64,000 nt of DNA from ZC4RG35 sp964388105 (GTDB taxonomy: Bacteria; Actinomycetota; Acidimicrobiia; Spongiisociales; ZC4RG35), in assembly GCA_964388105.1 (NCBI GenBank), contig CAYLYQ010000002.1, positions 1 through 64,000 on the forward strand. The letters are read 5' to 3'. The position numbers and the translations under genes were made by a program. This document shows, in pieces, positions 53,927-62,511 of this stretch. Positions within the stretch are counted from its first letter, which is position 1; the number at the start of each line of letters is the position of its first letter. The notes below the pieces were generated by a model. That model was given only the letters and a program-made list of their open reading frames with translations, did no database searches and was not told the origin of the DNA.

Positions 53927-54517
53927 TCAGTGGCGCGGCCGCATCTCCTTCACGTCGGCTTCGGTGTCGACGTCTCGTGGCATCTGGTCCTGGAACCACA
54001 CCTCATTCACCCACTCCGGGTGGGCGCGCCACAGGCGCATCGCGCCCTCGTCGCCCTCGAGCGACATGACCCGGGACCAGAGCGACCGATCGACGACGAC
54101 CGGGTTGCCGAGGGTGTACCGATACTTGGGAATGCTGACCGGTCGGTCGGAGGTCCGGTGGGAGGCCAATAGCTGGGTCACCACCTCGGGAGACACGTCC
54201 GGTTGATCGCCCATCAGGATCAAGGCGCGCTCCGAGCGGGAGAAGCGTGTGAGCACATCGAGCCCGACCCGCAGCGACGACGAGATGCCTTCCTCCCATT
54301 CCGGGTTCTCCACGATTCCGGCGTCCCCGAAGTCGACCTCGGACAGGATGCGGTCGGCGTCGGCGCCGAGGACTACCCAGATCTCGTCGACCGGCATCTC
54401 CCTCGTGGCCGCCAGGATCCGCTCGATGAGGGTGGTGTCGCCCCAGGGCTCCAGCTGCTTGGGCCTGCCCAGACGGCGCGAGCCTCCGGCAGCGAGGATG
54501 ATGGCTGCGGTGGGCAT
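53927..54517 (-). CDS. MobA-like nucleotidyltransferase (MocA/CoxI-type family)
   Basis: This 196-residue NTP-transferase has the N-terminal AAIILAAGGSRRLGRPKQL nucleotide loop and LILMGDQPDV with the metal Asp. Such proteins transfer CMP or GMP to molybdopterin, or act in related cofactor or sugar activation. A link to the molybdoenzyme at 22.3-23.8 kb is possible but unproven. It lies 48 bases after the DUF2017 gene in the same direction. Confidence 0.9.
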   Translation of the reverse strand: MPTAAIILAAGGSRRLGRPKQLEPWGDTTLIERILAATREMPVDEIWVVLGADADRILSEVDFGDAGIVENPEWEEGISSSLRVGLDVLTRFSRSERALILMGDQPDVSPEVVTQLLASHRTSDRPVSIPKYRYTLGNPVVVDRSLWSRVMSLEGDEGAMRLWRAHPEWVNEVWFQDQMPRDVDTEADVKEMRPRH

Positions 54518-54565
54518 CAGGTCACGGTGCGGAGGTGAGGGATCACGTCGGGCGGCAACCTAGCC

Positions 54566-55015
54566 TCACAGCCGCTGCGAGAGCTGCTCCATCAGCTCCT
54601 CCTGGAGGATGGCGAAGAAGTCGAGCATCCAGGCCCGCTCCGGCGTCAGACCCTCGTAGTCCTCCTCGACCTCGATGCCGAGGCGCACTCCGAGGACCAG
54701 GCGGGCCTCGTTGAGAACCCTGAGCACGGCGTCGGCTTCCGCCTCGTCGAGGATCGCGCCATGGGGCGCCTCGACCATCCGGCGGAACGCGTTGCGATCG
54801 GCGCTCTTGGCCTCGGCGAGCTCCGGGCCCATCAACCTCCACCACTCGGCGTCCGATTCTGGATCGGCCAGATAGACCGGCGGCCGCAGGCGTTGCGCCG
54901 CGGGGTCGTCCGGAGTGAGGCTCATCAACATCGGCACCACGTCCGACAGGAATGCCCTCTCGTCGGGGGTCAGACTGACGACGATGGAGTTGCCCTCGGA
55001 TCGGAAGCGACTCAT
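54566..55015 (-). CDS. DUF2017 protein
   Basis: This 149-residue protein starts MSRFRSEGNSIVVSLTPDE and carries the family's FLSDVVPMLMSL and the late DFFAILQEELMEQL helix. In actinobacteria DUF2017 genes usually sit right after clpS, as here with a four-base overlap (ATGA). A role in regulated proteolysis is inferred from this context only. Confidence 0.88.
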   Translation of the reverse strand: MSRFRSEGNSIVVSLTPDERAFLSDVVPMLMSLTPDDPAAQRLRPPVYLADPESDAEWWRLMGPELAEAKSADRNAFRRMVEAPHGAILDEAEADAVLRVLNEARLVLGVRLGIEVEEDYEGLTPERAWMLDFFAILQEELMEQLSQRL

Positions 55016-55296
55016 TGTTCGATCGTGGCCCACAGGCCGTGGTTGTGGAGTCGATAGCAGTCGATCTCGGCCTGTTCTCTCGGACCGTCGGCGACCACGG
55101 CCCTGCCCTCGTGATGGACCTGGAGCATGAGGATCGTCGCCTTCTCCTCCTCGTAGCCGAAGAGCTTTCGAAACACGTACACGACATAAGGCATCGTGTT
55201 GACGGGATCGTTCCACACCACCACCCGCCACGGGCGGTCGATGTCCCTGTCCTCGGTCGTGTCCGGGACCTTGACCGGCGTCGGCATCGAAGTCAC
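55012..55296 (-). CDS. clpS: ATP-dependent Clp protease adaptor ClpS
   Basis: ClpS brings N-degron substrates to ClpC or ClpA. The 94-residue protein has the family core VVWNDPVNTMPYVVYVFRKL, here with NDPVNTMPYV binding-pocket residues, VHHEGRAVV and a C-terminal HGLWATIEQ. GTG 55296 is chosen because TAGCAT lies seven bases upstream; ATG 55287 is an alternative. It heads the clpS-DUF2017 operon. Confidence 0.95.
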   Translation of the reverse strand: MTSMPTPVKVPDTTEDRDIDRPWRVVVWNDPVNTMPYVVYVFRKLFGYEEEKATILMLQVHHEGRAVVADGPREQAEIDCYRLHNHGLWATIEQ

Positions 55297-55303
55297 GGGC
55301 CCA

Positions 55304-55309
55304 ATGCTA
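55304..55309 (-). promoter_or_regulatory. Leaderless -10 of clpS
   Basis: TAGCAT on the minus strand lies seven bases before GTG 55296, in the 55-base divergent gap to the GyrI-like gene. No ribosome site is present. Confidence 0.5.
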
Positions 55310-55351
55310 CGGGGAACAGATGACCTTCGACCCTGGCCCACAATCGGGCCC

Positions 55352-55834
55352 ATGGGTTACAGAGGAGGGATGAGAACCTACGAGATCGAGACGCGCAGTC
55401 TCGAAGAGGCGACAACGGCGGCGACTTTCACGACCGCCCGCGTCGAGGACCTCCAGTCTTGGATCCCGAAGGCCCTGGAGAAGGTCGCCATGCACCTGGG
55501 ACGGCTCGGCATGGGCCCGTTCGGCATGCCCTACGTGCGGTATCACCCGGTCGGCGACGGCAAGTTCGAGGTCGAGGCCGGATTCCCCGCTTCCGGGATC
55601 ATCCCACCCGGTGACGATGTGCGGCCGTCCAGCCTGCCCGGCGGACCAGTGGCCGTCCTGATCTACCTCGGCCCCTACGAAACGATGGAGCCGGCGTACG
55701 AGGCGCTCTTCCAATGGCTCGCCGCCGAGGGCAAGACGCCCAACGGCGACATGTGGGAGGTGTACTTCACCGACCCGGACCAGGAGCCGAACCCCGAGAA
55801 CTGGCGCACGGAGATCTTCCAGCCGTACAGCTGA
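55352..55834 (+). CDS. GyrI-like effector-binding domain protein
   Basis: This stand-alone 160-residue GyrI/SOUL-like domain reads MRTYEIETRSLEEATTAATF, then GPFGMPYVRYHPVGDGKFEVEAGFP in parts, LPGGPVAVLIYLGPYE and WEVYFTDPDQEPNPENW. This is the ligand-binding module of AraC/BmrR-type regulators without a DNA-binding part. Single-domain members bind small molecules or hydrolyse them. ATG 55352 or 55370 may be the start. Confidence 0.88.
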   Translation: MGYRGGMRTYEIETRSLEEATTAATFTTARVEDLQSWIPKALEKVAMHLGRLGMGPFGMPYVRYHPVGDGKFEVEAGFPASGIIPPGDDVRPSSLPGGPVAVLIYLGPYETMEPAYEALFQWLAAEGKTPNGDMWEVYFTDPDQEPNPENWRTEIFQPYS

Positions 55835-55840
55835 GCGGCG

Positions 55841-56374
55841 TCACTCCGGGAGGATTCGCTCCCGGCACGCCGCGATCGCGTCGGCCAGGTCGGGGTCCTC
55901 GAATGGGACCTCGTTGACGGGGAACGGGAACCCCACCCCGTGGAAGCCCGCCACCGGGTCCGGGAAGTCGGGGACGCCGCGGTGGCGCATGCACTCGGCG
56001 AATGCGGCCAGCGCGCCGATGACGGCTTCGCGGACCGCGGAGTCCCCCATGGCCAGTGCGCCGGTCACCAGGTGCATCGAGCAGGCGTCGAGTGCGTCGA
56101 CGGTCTCGGACGAGCCCATATCCACTCCCCGCATCGCGATGTCGAGGCGGGGCCTGCCCTGAGCGTCGATCGGGATCGACCCGATGTCCACGCCCCGGTC
56201 CGACATGCACTCCCGGAAGAGCTCGGCCCCCTCGACCGCACCCACGGTGGTCACGGTCTGGGAGAGCGTGGTCGTGGTCACCTCCCGTGGTGGTTCCGTC
56301 GGAGACGGTGACAGGGGAGCGGCGTCGCACGCCACGAGCAAGAGGCCGACGATCGCCGGCCAGATCCGCTTCAA
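55841..56374 (-). CDS. Lipoprotein with FAECMRHRGVPDFPDP motif
   Basis: This 177-residue lipoprotein has lipobox LLVAC (Cys16), a Pro/Thr-rich linker and two cysteine-bearing helices (ELFRECMSDRGVDIG and FAECMRHRGVPDFPDPV). The second motif recurs in actinobacterial lipoproteins of unknown function. The two similar helices suggest an internal duplication. It overlaps the Fe-S protein stop (ATGA) and ends the proC-to-lipoprotein run. Confidence 0.82.
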   Translation of the reverse strand: MKRIWPAIVGLLLVACDAAPLSPSPTEPPREVTTTTLSQTVTTVGAVEGAELFRECMSDRGVDIGSIPIDAQGRPRLDIAMRGVDMGSSETVDALDACSMHLVTGALAMGDSAVREAVIGALAAFAECMRHRGVPDFPDPVAGFHGVGFPFPVNEVPFEDPDLADAIAACRERILPE

Positions 56375-58551
56375 GTGTCGCTCGGAGCCGCCAGACCGTC
56401 GGCGAGGATCATGGCGATGTCTCGGACCGGGACGTCGCCACCGAGCTCCTTGACGCCGTCATCGAGCATGACGAAACAGAAGGGGCAGGCGATGGCGATC
56501 TCGTCGGCCCCCGTCGCCAGCGCCTCCTCGGCGCGCTCGATGTTGACCTTCTTGCCGACCTTCTCCTCCATCCAGAACCGGGCTCCACCCGCTCCACAGC
56601 AGAGGCCACGAGTCCCGTGACGGCCCATCTCCACGACCTCGGCGCCAGAGGCGCCCACCACCGAGCGCGGAGCCAGGTACACGTCGTTGTGGCGTCCCAG
56701 GTAGCACGGGTCGTGATAGGCGATCTTCTTCTCGGTCCCGTCGTCCTTCCGAGGCAGGGAGAGGCGGTTCTGGTTGAGGAGCTCGGCCAGCAACTGGCTG
56801 TGGTGGACGACCTCGTACTCACCCCCGAACTGCGGGTACTCGTTGCGGATGGTGTTGAAGCAGTGGGCGCACTGGGTGATCACCTTCTTCACGCCGTACT
56901 CGGCGAAAGTGGCGATGTTCTCCAGGGCGAGCTGCTGGAAGACGTATTCGTTCCCGGCGCGCCGGGCGGGGTCCCCGTTGCAGACCTCTCTCATCCCGAG
57001 GATGGCGAAGTCGATGCCCGAGGACCGGAGCAGGCGGGCCAGCGCCACCGACACGGCGGTGTTGCGGTCGTCGTACGAGCCGGCACACCCGACGAACCAG
57101 AGGTACTCGGCCCGTTCCACACCGTCGGCCCCGAGCCGCGGGATCTCGAAGTCGAGCTCAGAGGTCCAGTCGGCCCGCGCCTGTTGACTGAGCCCCCACG
57201 GGTTGGATTGATTCTCCATGGCGACGAATGCCTTGCCCAGCTCGGCCGGGAAGTCCGACTCCATGAGGGTCAGGTAGCGGCGCATGTCGAGGATGCGGTC
57301 GACGATCTCGATACCCACCGGGCAGATCTCGTCACAGGCACGGCAAGTCGTGCAGCTGTACAGCTCCTCCGAGGTGATCCGCTGGAAGAGGAGCCCCGAC
57401 GCATCCACTGCGGCGTTGGAGCTGACCGGCCCCTCCAACCCCTTGACGGCCGCGGCCACCTCGCCCGACTTGAGGACCATCTCCCGCGGGTCCAGCGGCT
57501 TGCCGGTGATGTTGGCCGGGCACACCGATGTGCAACGGCCGCAAACCGTGCAGGCGTCGGTGTCGAAGATCTGTTTCCAGGTGAGGTCGGCCACGAGGGA
57601 CGCCCCCACCGTGTCGATGTCCTCCACTTCTGCGAGGTTCGGCATCTCCCGCATCGCTCCTTTGGGCCGATGCCTCACGGACAGGAAGAGGTCGCTCGGC
57701 GACGTGAAGATGTGCCTCAGCTTCGTGGTCGGGAGAGCCACCATGAAGGCGGCGAACGAGAGCACGTGGATGATCCAGAGCACCTGGTGCCACGTGGCGG
57801 CGCTGGCCGCCGGAACGAGGGCTGACAGCGGGTAGCCGACGAAAGACCAGACCTCGAAGTCGGGGCGCCCGTCGACGGCGATGCGGGCCGCTTCGGTCGC
57901 AAGCCCCGTGACCCCGATGAGCCCGAGCGTGATCAGGATCAGGGCGTCTTCGGGTCGGGTCTTCGAACGGATCCGCCAGCTGGGGATGATGTAGCGGCCC
58001 AGGACTGCCAGTGCGACACCACCGAGGAACACGAGGCTGGCCAGGTCGAGGACCGCGGAGAAGCCCAGGTAGAAGTTGCCGTGGAGGAACTTAAGACTGG
58101 GAGGGAGCAAATGGTCGATCTCGAGGGTGACGGTCCCGAGGAACAAGACGATGAAGCCCCAGTAGAGGGCGGAGTGCATCACGCCGGCGCGGCGATCCCG
58201 GACCACCGTGCGCATGGCCAGCCCGTTGACCAGCCGGCGGATCCTCTCTCCCCAGTGGCCGGTGCGACGGTCGGGCCTCCCCTGCTGCCAGATCTCGGCC
58301 CGGCGGGCCAGCAGTTCGAACATCAGCCAGATGAAGGCCGAGATCGTGATGTAGAAGACGAGCACGACCGCGTCGGGGATGTTGCCGAACACCTCCCGCC
58401 CGACGTCGAAGGTGGGATGGGTCTGGAGGGTCCCCAACGTCCCGAGGAGGGCGTTGGTCGCCGCCCCGAGGATCCCGAGGGCCCTGAGCACCCGCGCTGC
58501 GGTCAGTCGCTGCTCGACGCCTGTCTCGGCCCGCTCCTCGGTGACGGTCAT
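56371..58551 (-). CDS. Membrane-bound heterodisulfide-reductase-like Fe-S oxidoreductase
   Basis: This 726-residue fusion has an N-terminal membrane part like NarI (five helices to about residue 300), two 4Fe-4S motifs (CTVCGRCTSVCP and CTTCRACDEICP) and two CCG domains (CAHCFNTIRNEYP; GLCCGAGGARFWME). The HdrD/GlpC-like set passes electrons between a soluble donor, often ETF, and the quinone pool. ATG 58551 follows TAGACT by eight bases, whose TAG is the stop of the preceding YibE/F gene. Confidence 0.93.
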   Translation of the reverse strand: MTVTEERAETGVEQRLTAARVLRALGILGAATNALLGTLGTLQTHPTFDVGREVFGNIPDAVVLVFYITISAFIWLMFELLARRAEIWQQGRPDRRTGHWGERIRRLVNGLAMRTVVRDRRAGVMHSALYWGFIVLFLGTVTLEIDHLLPPSLKFLHGNFYLGFSAVLDLASLVFLGGVALAVLGRYIIPSWRIRSKTRPEDALILITLGLIGVTGLATEAARIAVDGRPDFEVWSFVGYPLSALVPAASAATWHQVLWIIHVLSFAAFMVALPTTKLRHIFTSPSDLFLSVRHRPKGAMREMPNLAEVEDIDTVGASLVADLTWKQIFDTDACTVCGRCTSVCPANITGKPLDPREMVLKSGEVAAAVKGLEGPVSSNAAVDASGLLFQRITSEELYSCTTCRACDEICPVGIEIVDRILDMRRYLTLMESDFPAELGKAFVAMENQSNPWGLSQQARADWTSELDFEIPRLGADGVERAEYLWFVGCAGSYDDRNTAVSVALARLLRSSGIDFAILGMREVCNGDPARRAGNEYVFQQLALENIATFAEYGVKKVITQCAHCFNTIRNEYPQFGGEYEVVHHSQLLAELLNQNRLSLPRKDDGTEKKIAYHDPCYLGRHNDVYLAPRSVVGASGAEVVEMGRHGTRGLCCGAGGARFWMEEKVGKKVNIERAEEALATGADEIAIACPFCFVMLDDGVKELGGDVPVRDIAMILADGLAAPSDT

Positions 58552-58559
58552 GGGCGGCG

Positions 58560-58565
58560 AGTCTA
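58560..58565 (-). promoter_or_regulatory. -10 hexamer containing an upstream stop codon
   Basis: TAGACT on the minus strand contains the TAG stop of the YibE/F gene (58563-58565). It precedes the Fe-S oxidoreductase ATG by eight bases. Confidence 0.45.
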
Positions 58566-59750
58566 GGAGAGGCTCCCATGGTTGCCCGACTGCGTTCTGG
58601 CTCCCGCGGCGATGCGGCTCGCCAGCCACGTTGTCAACGGGACCGCCGAAACCAGGCCGATGGAACCCACCATCGTGCGCACGACCTCGGTTGCGACCAC
58701 CTCGGAACTGGCGACCACGCCGAACGAGGAACCGGACAGGACGAAGAGGATCAGCAGCGGAAGCGACGCTCCCGCATAGGCCAGGAGGAGGGTGTTGACC
58801 GTGGACACGATGTGGTCGCGCCCCACCCTGAGCCCGGACCGGTAGAGGTCGGCTGCCCCGAGGGAAGGGTTGGCCCCGTGCACCTCCCAGACCGCGGAGG
58901 CCTGGGTCACGGTGACGTCGTCGAGTGCGCCCAGGGCACCGAGGGTTATGCCGGCCAGGAGCAGGCCCCTCAGGTCGAGGTCGGGGAGGGCGATGAGAAA
59001 GAAGGCCTCTTCCCCGGCCAACCCGCTGAACCGGGCCGCGGCGAGGGCCACCGCGGATAGGGCCACCGTCACCAGCAGCGCGCTGAACGCGCCGAGGGCG
59101 GCGGCGTGGGTGAGCGGGTTGACGCCGTGCGCCAGGTAGAGGGACACCAGCATGATCGCCCCGCCTCCGACCATCGCCACGAGAACGGCGTCACGGCCGG
59201 CGAGGATTGCAGGCAGGATGAAGGCGAGGAGGATGCCCACCGACACGGCGAGGCCGGCCAGCGCGGCGAGGCCCCGCAGACGGCCCAGAGCCACGACCAC
59301 CGCCGCGAACGAGAGGGCGAGGACCACGAGCATCGTGCTGCGATCGATGTCGGCGAACTGAAAGGTGACCCTGCCCTCGCTTTCGATCACAGACAGGAGG
59401 ACGGTGTCCCCGACCCGGAGGACCGGCTGGCCCGCTTCGTCCGGGAACTCCTCCGACACCTCCGTTCCTGCATGCGTGCCCGCCTCCACGACGAAAGTGA
59501 CCTGAGTGCATTGCTCCTGAGGTGCGTAGGAGCAGGCGGCGAGCTCGGCGGAGGTGACCGTGGCCCTGACCGTGTCGTCTGCGAACCCGATGACACCGAG
59601 GTCGACGTCGATATCACCTCGTGGCCACAACGCGATCATGCCCGCGGCGACCGCAACCGCCACGACGAGCACCGAGGCCGAGAGCAGGCTGGGGCGCGGA
59701 AGACGCCGGCGATCGGGCCCGACCAGCCGCTGGAAGTCCTCGTCTCCCAC
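58563..59750 (-). CDS. YibE/F family membrane protein
   Basis: This 395-residue polytopic protein has an N-terminal helix, an extracytoplasmic domain of about 130 residues, then about seven helices. YibE/F signatures include LGRLRGLAALAGLAVSVG, SLYLAHGVNPLTHAA and ITLGALGALDDVTVTQ. Function is unknown; some relatives are linked to membrane transport or sporulation. GTG 59750 shares one base with the stop of the F420-type gene (TAGTG). Confidence 0.92.
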   Translation of the reverse strand: MGDEDFQRLVGPDRRRLPRPSLLSASVLVVAVAVAAGMIALWPRGDIDVDLGVIGFADDTVRATVTSAELAACSYAPQEQCTQVTFVVEAGTHAGTEVSEEFPDEAGQPVLRVGDTVLLSVIESEGRVTFQFADIDRSTMLVVLALSFAAVVVALGRLRGLAALAGLAVSVGILLAFILPAILAGRDAVLVAMVGGGAIMLVSLYLAHGVNPLTHAAALGAFSALLVTVALSAVALAAARFSGLAGEEAFFLIALPDLDLRGLLLAGITLGALGALDDVTVTQASAVWEVHGANPSLGAADLYRSGLRVGRDHIVSTVNTLLLAYAGASLPLLILFVLSGSSFGVVASSEVVATEVVRTMVGSIGLVSAVPLTTWLASRIAAGARTQSGNHGSLS

Positions 59751-60103
59751 TAGAAGTCCAACCGGATCATCGGGGCCTCGAGAACCAGGTGGTCGAGCTC
59801 GGCCTGTGCCCGGTACCACCTGGGGTCGGCAGCCGAGAAGAAGCGCCTCCGGAAGAGGACGTCGGTGATCTCTGTCGCCGTGGCCTCCACGCGCAGGCCG
59901 TCGACCTCGATCACCACCGCCGGATTGGTGCGCACGTTGGCGAGCCAATGTCGCCGCCCGGGCGTCCCGGTGACGATGAACAGCCCCTCGAAGTGAAACC
60001 ACCAGATCTCCACGGTCCGCGGCTCGCCGCTGCGACGGCCGACGGTCGTCATGTCGACGGTGCGATGCCGCGCCAGCCGCGCCCTGGTGGCCGGATCCAT
60101 CAT
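59750..60103 (-). CDS. Deazaflavin (F420)-dependent nitroreductase family protein
   Basis: This 117-residue split-beta-barrel protein belongs to the Ddn/DUF385 group: TVDMTTVGRRSGEPRTVEIWWFHFEG in pieces, GRRHWLANVRTNPAVVIEV, and RVEATATEI. Family members bind F420 or FMN and reduce quinones or nitro compounds. The double ATG at 60103 overlaps the proline dehydrogenase stop (ATGA), which disfavours a longer start at 60184. Confidence 0.88.
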   Translation of the reverse strand: MMDPATRARLARHRTVDMTTVGRRSGEPRTVEIWWFHFEGLFIVTGTPGRRHWLANVRTNPAVVIEVDGLRVEATATEITDVLFRRRFFSAADPRWYRAQAELDHLVLEAPMIRLDF

Positions 60104-61014
60104 CGCGAGCCGAAGAGCGCCCGCGCGAAGAACCACGCGTTCGCCGGTCGCTCGGCCAGCCTCCGGGTCAGGTACGGATACCACTCCGATCCGAACGGGA
60201 GGTAAACCCGGAGTGGATGGCCTGCGGCGACGAGATCGCGTTGCAGGTCGGGGCGGACTCCGTACAGCATCTGGAACTCGAACTCCCCCGCCCTCTGCCG
60301 CGCCAGATCGATGGCGAGGTCGATCAGGGCCGAGTCGTGCGTCGCCACCGCGGGTCGCACGCCTTCCGCAGCCATGAGCGTCCTCAACTGGTGTGCGTAG
60401 GCGAGATCGATCTGAGCCCCCGTGGTGAGGGCGACCTCTGGCGGCTCGACGTAGGCGCCCTTGCAGAGCCTGATGTGCCCGCCCACAGGGATCAGTCGCT
60501 CGAGGTCGGCCGGGGTTCGCTTCAGCGCGGCCTGAAGGGCAAGCCCGATGTTGCCGTGGGCGCGCTGTGCCTCCTCGAAGAGGTTGACGGTGCCTTCCGT
60601 GTAGCGGGAATCCTCCATGTCGACGGTGACGGTGGTCCCCACCTCCGCCGCCTTGGCCGCGAGGCGGCCGATCGACTCCGCCGCGAGCCTGGCATCGACC
60701 GCAAGCCCGAGATGGGTGGGTTTGACCGAGATGTTGGCATCGAGACGGTCGCGGGCGATTCGCTCCAGGCTCTCCAGATATCGCCCCGTGGCCGCGCGCG
60801 CCGTCTCCGCGTCGTGCACCTCCTCGCCCAACAGGTCGAGTGAGACCATGAAGCCCTGGTCGTTGAGCGTCCGGGCCACCGAGGCGGCCTCGTCCAAAGT
60901 GTCGCCCGCAACGAACCGGCGGGCGAGGGCGCGGCCCGGGCCCGTCCCGGTGATGAGCTTCTCGACGGGAGCTGCTCCCGTGACCCCGGTCACGGCTCGA
61001 GAGAAGATGCTCAG
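60100..61014 (-). CDS. Proline dehydrogenase (probable CTG start)
   Basis: This is a monofunctional FAD proline dehydrogenase of 304 residues, oxidising proline to pyrroline-5-carboxylate. It has an RRFVAGDTLDEA N-terminus, VSLDLLGEEV, VTVDMEDSRYT, RLCKGAY, and FEFQMLYGVRPD with LRVYLPFGSEWYPY. The best start is CTG at 61014: GGAGG lies exactly six bases upstream and the CTGA overlaps the proC stop. The next in-frame start, GTG 60993, lacks a ribosome site. Confidence 0.9.
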   Translation of the reverse strand: MSIFSRAVTGVTGAAPVEKLITGTGPGRALARRFVAGDTLDEAASVARTLNDQGFMVSLDLLGEEVHDAETARAATGRYLESLERIARDRLDANISVKPTHLGLAVDARLAAESIGRLAAKAAEVGTTVTVDMEDSRYTEGTVNLFEEAQRAHGNIGLALQAALKRTPADLERLIPVGGHIRLCKGAYVEPPEVALTTGAQIDLAYAHQLRTLMAAEGVRPAVATHDSALIDLAIDLARQRAGEFEFQMLYGVRPDLQRDLVAAGHPLRVYLPFGSEWYPYLTRRLAERPANAWFFARALFGSR

Positions 61015-61841
61015 CGCGAGCCTCCGTCCGCGTTCTGAGATCCCAGCTCCGACGACCGGGTGGCGGCGGCCCGCACGGCGTCTTCGACGAGCGCCCGGAA
61101 TCCGCGCGCTTCGAGAATGTGCATCGCGGCCGCGGTGGTCCCGCCAGGGGAGGTGACCTCGTAGCGCAGCTCGGCGGGGGTCTTCGAGGTGTCGGTCAGC
61201 AGGTGCCCCGCTCCGCGAATCGTCTGGGCGACGAAGCTCTCGGCCACATCCCTCGGGAGCCCTTCGCGCACGGCAGCCTCGGTCATCGCCTCGGCGAGGA
61301 GGAATACGTAGGCGGGACCGGTGCCCGACACGGCCGTCACGGCGTTCATCAGCGTCTCGTCCATCTCCCGTACCGTCCCGACGGCTCCGAGCACTCGGCG
61401 GGCCAGGTCGACGTGCCCGGGCTCGGCGTGGCTGCCGGGTGCGATCGCCGTGACGCCGAACCCGACCAATGCCGGGGTGTTGGGCATCGCCCGGATGACG
61501 GGGACTTCGCCAAGCGCTGCTTCGTAAGTCGCCGTGGTCACACCGGCCGCCAGCGAGAGCAGGGCTTGGCCCGGCTCGATGCGCCCTTCGATTGCCTCCA
61601 ACACCACCGCCACGTCGCGAGGCTTGACCGCGATCACCGCCAGCTGGCGACCCTGGATCGCCTCCACGGGATGGAAGAACACATGGCAACCCAGCCGGCG
61701 TTCGAGATCCGCGGCGCGCTCCTTGCGCCGGACGCTGAGGCCGATCTCGGCCGGATCCCAGCCGGCAGCGAGCAGCCCGGAGACGAGGGCCTCGCCCATG
61801 GCTCCAACGCCGACGATCCCGACGGTGCAGTTGGCGGTCAC
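61011..61841 (-). CDS. proC: Pyrroline-5-carboxylate reductase
   Basis: This 276-residue enzyme makes proline from pyrroline-5-carboxylate with NAD(P)H. It has the Rossmann start VGIVGVGAMGEALVSGLL, IAVKPRDVAVVLE, IRAMPNTPALVGFG, and the family signature AVSGTGPAYVFLLAEAMTEA in parts with LRYEVTSPGGTTAAAM. GTG 61841 follows TAGAAT at seven bases. It overlaps the proline dehydrogenase gene, which runs the reverse pathway step. Confidence 0.96.
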   Translation of the reverse strand: MTANCTVGIVGVGAMGEALVSGLLAAGWDPAEIGLSVRRKERAADLERRLGCHVFFHPVEAIQGRQLAVIAVKPRDVAVVLEAIEGRIEPGQALLSLAAGVTTATYEAALGEVPVIRAMPNTPALVGFGVTAIAPGSHAEPGHVDLARRVLGAVGTVREMDETLMNAVTAVSGTGPAYVFLLAEAMTEAAVREGLPRDVAESFVAQTIRGAGHLLTDTSKTPAELRYEVTSPGGTTAAAMHILEARGFRALVEDAVRAAATRSSELGSQNADGGSR

Positions 61842-61848
61842 GGGTGCG

Positions 61849-61854
61849 ATTCTA
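61849..61854 (-). promoter_or_regulatory. Leaderless -10 of proC
   Basis: TAGAAT on the minus strand lies seven bases before GTG 61841. It is the probable promoter of the whole proC-to-lipoprotein run. Confidence 0.55.
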
Positions 61855-61857
61855 TGG

Positions 61858-62502
61858 TCAGGGTGTGGCGACCCTGGAGCGAATCAGTTCGACCACGGTG
61901 GCGACGGCAGCCGGGTTGTAGCCCTCCGGGATGATCAAGTCGGCGTACCTCATCGACGGCTGCACGAATTCGAGGTGCATCGGTCTGACCGTGGCGAAGT
62001 ACTGGTCGAGGACCGATTCGAGAGAGCGCCCGCGCTCGGAGATGTCGCGCCTGATCCTCCTGGCCAGCCGCATGTCGGGGTCGGTGTCCACGAAGATCTT
62101 CAGGTCGAGCTCCGCCCGCAGCTCGGGCTCGGCCAGCACCAGGATCCCTTCGACGATGATCACGCGCTCCGGGTGGACCATCACCACCTCGTCCGACCGG
62201 AGGTGCTTGGTGAAGTCGTAGACCGGTCGTGGCACCGCCTGCCCCTCGCGGAGCCGGGAGAGGTGCTCGATGAGGAGGGAGGTTTCTAGGGAGTCCGGGT
62301 GGTCGTAGTTGACCCGTGCACGCTCTTCGAAGGTGAGCTCGGGAGCGTGCCGGTAGTAGGCGTCGTGCTGGATGATGGCTACGCCTTCATCGAGCCGATC
62401 GAGCAGGGCGTCGGCCACTGTGGTCTTGCCGGATCCGGAGCCTCCTCCCAGTCCGATGAAGAGAGGGCGTCCGGGGTTCCAAGGACTTCGGTTGTCCGGC
62501 AT
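61858..62502 (-). CDS. udk: Uridine kinase
   Basis: This 214-residue P-loop kinase phosphorylates uridine or cytidine in pyrimidine salvage. It has the Walker A GGGSGSGKTT, IIQHDAYYRH, the NYDHPDSLET substrate loop, PVYDFTKHLR and VIIVEGILVL, with the lid RRIRRDISERGRS. The start is ATG 62502. The -10 hexamer TAACGT (62512-62517) is built on the TAA stop of the upstream DUF4388 gene. Confidence 0.96.
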   Translation of the reverse strand: MPDNRSPWNPGRPLFIGLGGGSGSGKTTVADALLDRLDEGVAIIQHDAYYRHAPELTFEERARVNYDHPDSLETSLLIEHLSRLREGQAVPRPVYDFTKHLRSDEVVMVHPERVIIVEGILVLAEPELRAELDLKIFVDTDPDMRLARRIRRDISERGRSLESVLDQYFATVRPMHLEFVQPSMRYADLIIPEGYNPAAVATVVELIRSRVATP

Positions 62503-62511
62503 GGCCGGAAG

